A stretch of DNA of 64,000 bases from Pseudomonas sp. PSKL.D1 (GTDB lineage: Bacteria > Pseudomonadota > Gammaproteobacteria > Pseudomonadales > Pseudomonadaceae). The position numbers and the translations under genes are program-made. The notes beneath the pieces were generated by a model. The model searched no databases, was not told the DNA's origin, and worked only from the letters and a program-made list of their open reading frames with translations. Positions 60,572 through 64,000 of the stretch are shown in pieces; positions within the stretch are counted from its first letter, which is position 1, and each line of letters opens with the position of its first letter. The DNA lies in NCBI RefSeq assembly GCF_028898945.1, contig NZ_CP118607.1:1116001-1180000 (forward strand), given 5' to 3'.

Positions 60572-61028
60572 TTGGTTCGAGTGCCGCTGGCAGGGGTCGC
60601 TACTCTTGCTGGCGTGCTACCTGATTGGCCAGGTGCTGGCGCTGGGTGCCATCTGGTTGAGTGATGTGCCCCAGTGGGTTGATCTGCCTGCCACACTTGG
60701 TTGTGTTGCCCACGCTTGGTGGGCAATTCCACGACGAATTCTACTGACGCATGCACAGGCCGTGACGGGCTTGCGCCGTGATGTGCTCGGCTGGCGAGTC
60801 TACAGCCGCGCGATGGGTTGGCAGCCGGTGCGGCTGTGCCGGGATAGCGTGGCCTTGCCGGTGCTTGTAGTACTACGCTTCAAGCGGGTGGGGTGCTGGT
60901 TCGGCGAGAGTCAATGTATCCCCCAGGATGCCCTTGGCATGGATGAGCATCGTCGGCTGCGCGTGCGGCTGAAGTTCAGCCGACGCAGGTTTGGCAGCGC
61001 TTCCACAGGGCGGGCCCCAGGCCTGTAG
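60555..61028 (+). CDS. ygfX: YgfX (CptA-like) membrane protein
   Basis: Protein of 157 aa with two adjacent hydrophobic segments near the N-terminus ([20 protein letters not shown] and the following [15 protein letters not shown]), then a soluble basic tail. It starts with GTG inside the sdhE coding end, so it is translationally coupled. E. coli YgfX was reported as the toxin of a type IV pair with YgfX/SdhE(CptB), but a housekeeping role with SdhE is also argued. The stop codon TAG lies inside a REP element. Confidence 0.8.
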   Translation: MSSPSNWFECRWQGSLLLLACYLIGQVLALGAIWLSDVPQWVDLPATLGCVAHAWWAIPRRILLTHAQAVTGLRRDVLGWRVYSRAMGWQPVRLCRDSVALPVLVVLRFKRVGCWFGESQCIPQDALGMDEHRRLRVRLKFSRRRFGSASTGRAPGL

Positions 61029-61050
61029 GAGCGGCTTCAGCCGCGATGCG
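61024..61050. repeat. Single REP element at the ygfX 3' end
   Basis: TGTAGGAGCGGCTTCAGCCG followed by CGATGCG, a lone REP copy with its small GCGGCTTCAGCCGC palindrome. It contains the ygfX stop codon (61026-61028) and ends 13 bp from the nadB stop of the convergent gene. Confidence 0.9.
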
Positions 61051-61063
61051 GGCGTCGCCGAGT

Positions 61064-62668
61064 TCAGCCCGGACTGAGCACGGTATCTCGCGCCTCTGCC
61101 AGCATCCCTGGGTAATCCAGCGTGTAATGCAACCCGCGGCTCTCCTTGCGCTGCATTGCCGAACGAATCATCAACTCCGCCACTTGCGCCAGGTTACGCA
61201 GTTCGATCAGATCCCGGCTGACCTTGTAATTGCTGTAAAACTCGTCGATTTCGTCAAGCAACAGGCGGATACGGTGCTCGGCACGCTGCAAGCGCTTGCT
61301 GGTGCGCACGATGCCAACATAGTCCCACATGAAACGCCGCAGTTCGTCCCAGTTGTGCGCAATGATCACGTCTTCGTCCGAATCGGTGACCTGGCTGGCA
61401 TCCCAGCCTGGCAAGGTGGTGGGCATGCTGACCCGGTCCAGATGTGCCTGGATGTCCGCCGCTGCGGCACGGCCATAAACGAAACATTCCAGCAGCGAGT
61501 TGCTGGCCATGCGGTTGGCACCGTGCAGGCCGGTGAAGCTGGTTTCGCCAATGGCGTACAGGCCCGGCACGTCGGTGTGCCCGCGATCGTCGACCATGAC
61601 GCCACCACAGGTGTAATGGGCAGCTGGCACCACCGGGATTGGCTGGCGGGTAATGTCGATGCCGAATGTCAGGCACCGCTCGTAGACGGTCGGGAAATGG
61701 TTCTTTATGAAGTCTGCCGGCTTGTGCGTGATGTCCAGGTACACGCAATCAACGCCCAGTCGCTTCATTTCGTGGTCGATGGCGCGGGCCACGATGTCAC
61801 GGGGTGCCAGCTCTTCTCGCGGGTCGAAGCGCGGCATGAAGCGCTCGCCGTTGGGCAGGCGCAGCAGTGCACCTTCACCGCGCAAGGCCTCGGTGATCAG
61901 GAAGCTTTTGGCCTGCGGGTGGTACAGGCAGGTAGGGTGGAACTGGTTGAATTCCAGATTCGCCACCCGGCAACCGGCGCGCCAGGCCATGGCAATGCCA
62001 TCACCGCAAGCGCCATCGGGGTTGCTGGTATAGAGATAGACCTTGGCGGCGCCACCGGTGGCCAGCACGGTGAACCGGGCACCGTAGGTGTCTACCTCGC
62101 CGGTGTTTCGGTTCAGGACGTAGGCACCCAGGCAACGCTCCCCGTCAAGCCCCAGCCTGCGCTCGGTAATCAGGTCGACCGCCACGCGCTGTTCAAGCAG
62201 TTCGATGTTAGGGCGTTGGCGTGCCTGCGCCAGCAGTGTGGTGAAGATGGCTGCACCGGTGGCGTCAGCGGCATGGATGATGCGACGGTGGCTGTGGCCG
62301 CCCTCACGGGTGAGGTGAAACTCGAAGCCGCCGTCGTCGACGCTGTAATGCTCGTCACGCGTGAACGGTACGCCCTGTTCGATCAGCCACTCGATGGCCT
62401 CGCGGCTGTGCTCGACGGTGAAGCGCACGGCGTCTTCGTCGCACAGGCCACCACCGGCGTTAAGCGTGTCCTCGACATGGGACTGCACGGTATCGGTGTC
62501 GTCAAGCACGGCGGCAACACCGCCTTGGGCCCAATAGGTGGAACCGTTGGCCAGGTCACCCTTGCTCAGTACGGCAATGCGCAGGTGGCCGGGAAGGTTC
62601 AGTGCCAGGCTGAGACCGGCGGCGCCGCTGCCGATCACCAGGACATCATGTTGGAATTGTTGGCTCAT
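61064..62668 (-). CDS. nadB: L-aspartate oxidase
   Basis: FAD enzyme of 534 aa that oxidises L-aspartate to iminoaspartate, the first step of de novo NAD synthesis. The N-terminal dinucleotide loop is [37 protein letters not shown] and [20 protein letters not shown] are conserved among aspartate oxidases and related succinate dehydrogenase flavoproteins. The helical C-terminal domain is present, and the length is normal. Divergent from algU. Confidence 0.96.
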   Translation of the reverse strand: MSQQFQHDVLVIGSGAAGLSLALNLPGHLRIAVLSKGDLANGSTYWAQGGVAAVLDDTDTVQSHVEDTLNAGGGLCDEDAVRFTVEHSREAIEWLIEQGVPFTRDEHYSVDDGGFEFHLTREGGHSHRRIIHAADATGAAIFTTLLAQARQRPNIELLEQRVAVDLITERRLGLDGERCLGAYVLNRNTGEVDTYGARFTVLATGGAAKVYLYTSNPDGACGDGIAMAWRAGCRVANLEFNQFHPTCLYHPQAKSFLITEALRGEGALLRLPNGERFMPRFDPREELAPRDIVARAIDHEMKRLGVDCVYLDITHKPADFIKNHFPTVYERCLTFGIDITRQPIPVVPAAHYTCGGVMVDDRGHTDVPGLYAIGETSFTGLHGANRMASNSLLECFVYGRAAAADIQAHLDRVSMPTTLPGWDASQVTDSDEDVIIAHNWDELRRFMWDYVGIVRTSKRLQRAEHRIRLLLDEIDEFYSNYKVSRDLIELRNLAQVAELMIRSAMQRKESRGLHYTLDYPGMLAEARDTVLSPG

Positions 62669-63103
62669 GTCGGGACACTAGTAATCTTTGGAAGTGGCAC
62701 GGCACAATAGTCACGCGCAGATGGCATTGTGAAACTATCGTGAATGCAGGCCGGGTTGCCTTTATAGCAGCCTGCGGTGGCCAATTTCCATGCCACATGT
62801 GATGCGGTGTAGCACTTGCGGGGAACTTTCCGTCATGGCCGGAAATCCTATGAAGGCTGCCCGCACGCCACCATTTGCCGCGGCGACGCAGGGCGGCAGC
62901 TCTATCCGGGCTGACACCTGCGTATTCGAAACCTGATTATTGATGCAGCGCGCCGTGACCGCGCCGTGTCTTTCCTGCAAGCCGACCAAGGGCTGCAGGA
63001 ATCTTGCTTGGAGGGGAGAACTTTTGCGCAAAGCCCGAGTCTATGGTTGCAAGCCTGAACGATGGCTGTTGCAACGCTCCTTCGAGTTCACTGAGGAGTG
63101 TTC
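62669..63103. other. 435-bp nadB-algU intergenic region
   Basis: Divergent promoter region. It holds the AlgU-type promoter at 63018-63044. Apart from that I see no RNA gene or reliable small ORF; a 270-bp open frame on the minus strand (62762-63031) has no start signal or family likeness. Confidence 0.6.
63018..63044 (+). promoter_or_regulatory. AlgU (sigma-22/sigma-E)-type promoter of algU
   Basis: GAACTT at 63018-63023, a 16-bp spacer, then TCTAT at 63040-63044. It fits the AlgU consensus GAACTT-N16/17-TCTGA closely and lies 60 bp before the algU start. This implies the autoregulation known in P. aeruginosa. Confidence 0.85.
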
Positions 63104-63685
63104 ATGCTAACCCAGGAAGAGGATCAGCAGCTTGTAGAGCGCGTACAGCGCGGTGACAGGCGAGCGTTTGATCTGTTGGTGCTGAAGTATCAGCACAAGA
63201 TTCTCGGGTTGATCGTGCGGTTCGTCCACGACACCCACGAGGCCCAGGATGTAGCGCAGGAAGCCTTTATCAAGGCCTATCGCGCGCTTGGCAATTTCCG
63301 CGGAGACAGTGCGTTTTATACCTGGCTGTACCGCATCGCCATCAACACGGCGAAGAACTACTTGGTGTCCCGTGGAAGACGGCCACCAGACAGCGATGTG
63401 AGCTCCGAGGACGCGGAGTTTTACGACGGCGATCATGGTCTCAAGGATCTCGAGTCCCCAGAGCGCTCGTTGTTGCGGGATGAAATCGAAGGCACTGTCC
63501 ATCGCACCATCCAGCAACTGCCCGAAGATTTGCGCACGGCGTTGACCCTGCGTGAGTTCGACGGGTTGAGTTACGAGGACATTGCCAGTGTCATGCAATG
63601 CCCGGTGGGTACCGTGCGCTCTCGAATCTTCCGCGCTCGGGAGGCCATAGACAAAGCCCTGCAGCCGTTGTTGCAGGAAACCTGA
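63104..63685 (+). CDS. algU: Extracytoplasmic stress sigma factor AlgU (RpoE)
   Basis: ECF sigma factor of 193 aa controlling envelope stress response and alginate genes. Region 2 holds FIKAYRALGNFRGDSAFYTW, and region 4 holds LREFDGLSYEDIASVMQCPV then GTVRSRIFRAREAID. ATG 63104 follows GAGGAG; a slightly earlier in-frame start is less likely. The gene is followed after 31 bp by mucA, its anti-sigma factor, as in P. aeruginosa algU-mucABCD. Confidence 0.98.
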   Translation: MLTQEEDQQLVERVQRGDRRAFDLLVLKYQHKILGLIVRFVHDTHEAQDVAQEAFIKAYRALGNFRGDSAFYTWLYRIAINTAKNYLVSRGRRPPDSDVSSEDAEFYDGDHGLKDLESPERSLLRDEIEGTVHRTIQQLPEDLRTALTLREFDGLSYEDIASVMQCPVGTVRSRIFRAREAIDKALQPLLQET

Positions 63686-63716
63686 GACAGCGGCGACAGC
63701 CAAGAGAGGAACCGCC

Positions 63717-64000
63717 ATGAGTCGTGAAGCTTTGCAGGAATCGCTGTCCGCGGTAATGGACAACGAAGCGGACGAACTGGAATTGCGTCGGGTGTTGAAC
63801 GCCGTCGACGATGCCGAAACCCGTGCTACCTGGTCGCGTTACCAGGTAGCTCGTGCAGCCATGCACAAGGAACTGCTGCTGCCCAAGCTGGACATCGCTT
63901 CGGCGGTCTCTGCAGCGCTGGCTGATGAAGCCGTGCCGGCCAAAACCAAGCAAGGCCCGTGGCGCAGCATTGGCCGCCTGGCCGTTGCCGCTTCGGTCAC
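63717..64000 (+). CDS. mucA: Anti-sigma factor MucA, N-terminal part (3' end outside window)
   Basis: First 94 residues, beginning MSREALQESLSAVMDNEADE. This is the cytoplasmic AlgU-binding domain (RseA-N type) with RRVLNAVDDAETRATWSRYQ. The sequence stops at the window edge, at about the beginning of the transmembrane segment (RSIGRLAVAASV). MucA holds AlgU at the inner membrane until AlgW/MucP cleave it. AGAGAGGA precedes the ATG. Confidence 0.95.
   Translation, partial: MSREALQESLSAVMDNEADELELRRVLNAVDDAETRATWSRYQVARAAMHKELLLPKLDIASAVSAALADEAVPAKTKQGPWRSIGRLAVAASV

Noticed and set aside
61046..62710. 554-codon open frame on the plus strand opposite nadB
   Set aside because: Shadow of a clearly functional aspartate oxidase gene; no start signal or family likeness.
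62762..63031. 89-codon frame on the minus strand upstream of algU
   Set aside because: No ribosome site, overlaps the AlgU promoter, and resembles no family.

Overview
The window is GC-rich, densely coded DNA from a Pseudomonas, most likely the P. putida group. Several gene sets point there together: the pca (3-oxoadipate) genes, the ttgABC/ttgR solvent and drug efflux system with its operator, phaG, the opdH-tctCBA/tctDE citrate system, ygfZ/sdhE/nadB next to algU-mucA, and many copies of the P. putida-type REP element (core TGTAGGAGCGG). I compared with P. putida KT2440 and P. aeruginosa PAO1 gene orders from memory, not by search.

Layout. 1-6.5 kb: pcaI(partial)-pcaJ-pcaF-pcaT-pcaB-pcaD-pcaC, the lower protocatechuate/3-oxoadipate pathway with its transporter. 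6.6-9.8 kb: an Mpo1-like membrane protein, a LysR regulator and an OprD-type porin. 9.9-16.6 kb: ttgCBA on the minus strand, divergent from ttgR. 16.8-27.4 kb: a run of small metabolic and regulatory units: a 14-TM MFS exporter, oxaloacetate decarboxylase, a LysR gene facing a metallo-beta-lactamase-fold gene, a LysR gene facing a thiamine-diphosphate enzyme, an AraC gene facing a monooxygenase-like gene, and a flavin reductase-like gene. Several of these divergent pairs are separated by clear inverted repeats.

27.4-42.3 kb is the most accessory-looking part. It holds a secreted tandem-repeat protein, a Fic protein, a 2-oxoglutarate-type MFS transporter with a sigma-54 promoter beside a DctB/DctD-like two-component system, bglX, a TPM-domain protein, a methyltransferase, a HicA-like/HTH gene pair with its own palindrome, a DUF4917 (SIR2-like) gene, a glycerophosphodiesterase and a HigB/HigA-type toxin-antitoxin pair. 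I see no integrase, transposase, phage gene or CRISPR array, so these are isolated modules among housekeeping genes, not a recognisable island.

42.4-64 kb: a SulP transporter, tRNA-Gly(UCC), phaG, an RsuA-type pseudouridine synthase, a Cys-rich CWC protein and a diguanylate cyclase. Then come a Tyr/Arg-rich secreted protein, an enoyl-CoA hydratase-family gene and ung. The citrate uptake block (abrB-tctABC-opdH divergent from tctDE) follows, then an HDOD protein, ygfZ, sdhE-ygfX, nadB, and finally algU with the start of mucA.

No large undescribed system is evident. The best candidates for new biology are the HicA-like/HTH pair with the adjacent SIR2-like DUF4917 gene (38.5-40.4 kb), the Fic/winged-helix gene with alternating 17-bp-spaced operator-like repeats (28.0-29.3 kb), and the variable-copy secreted repeat protein (27.5 kb).
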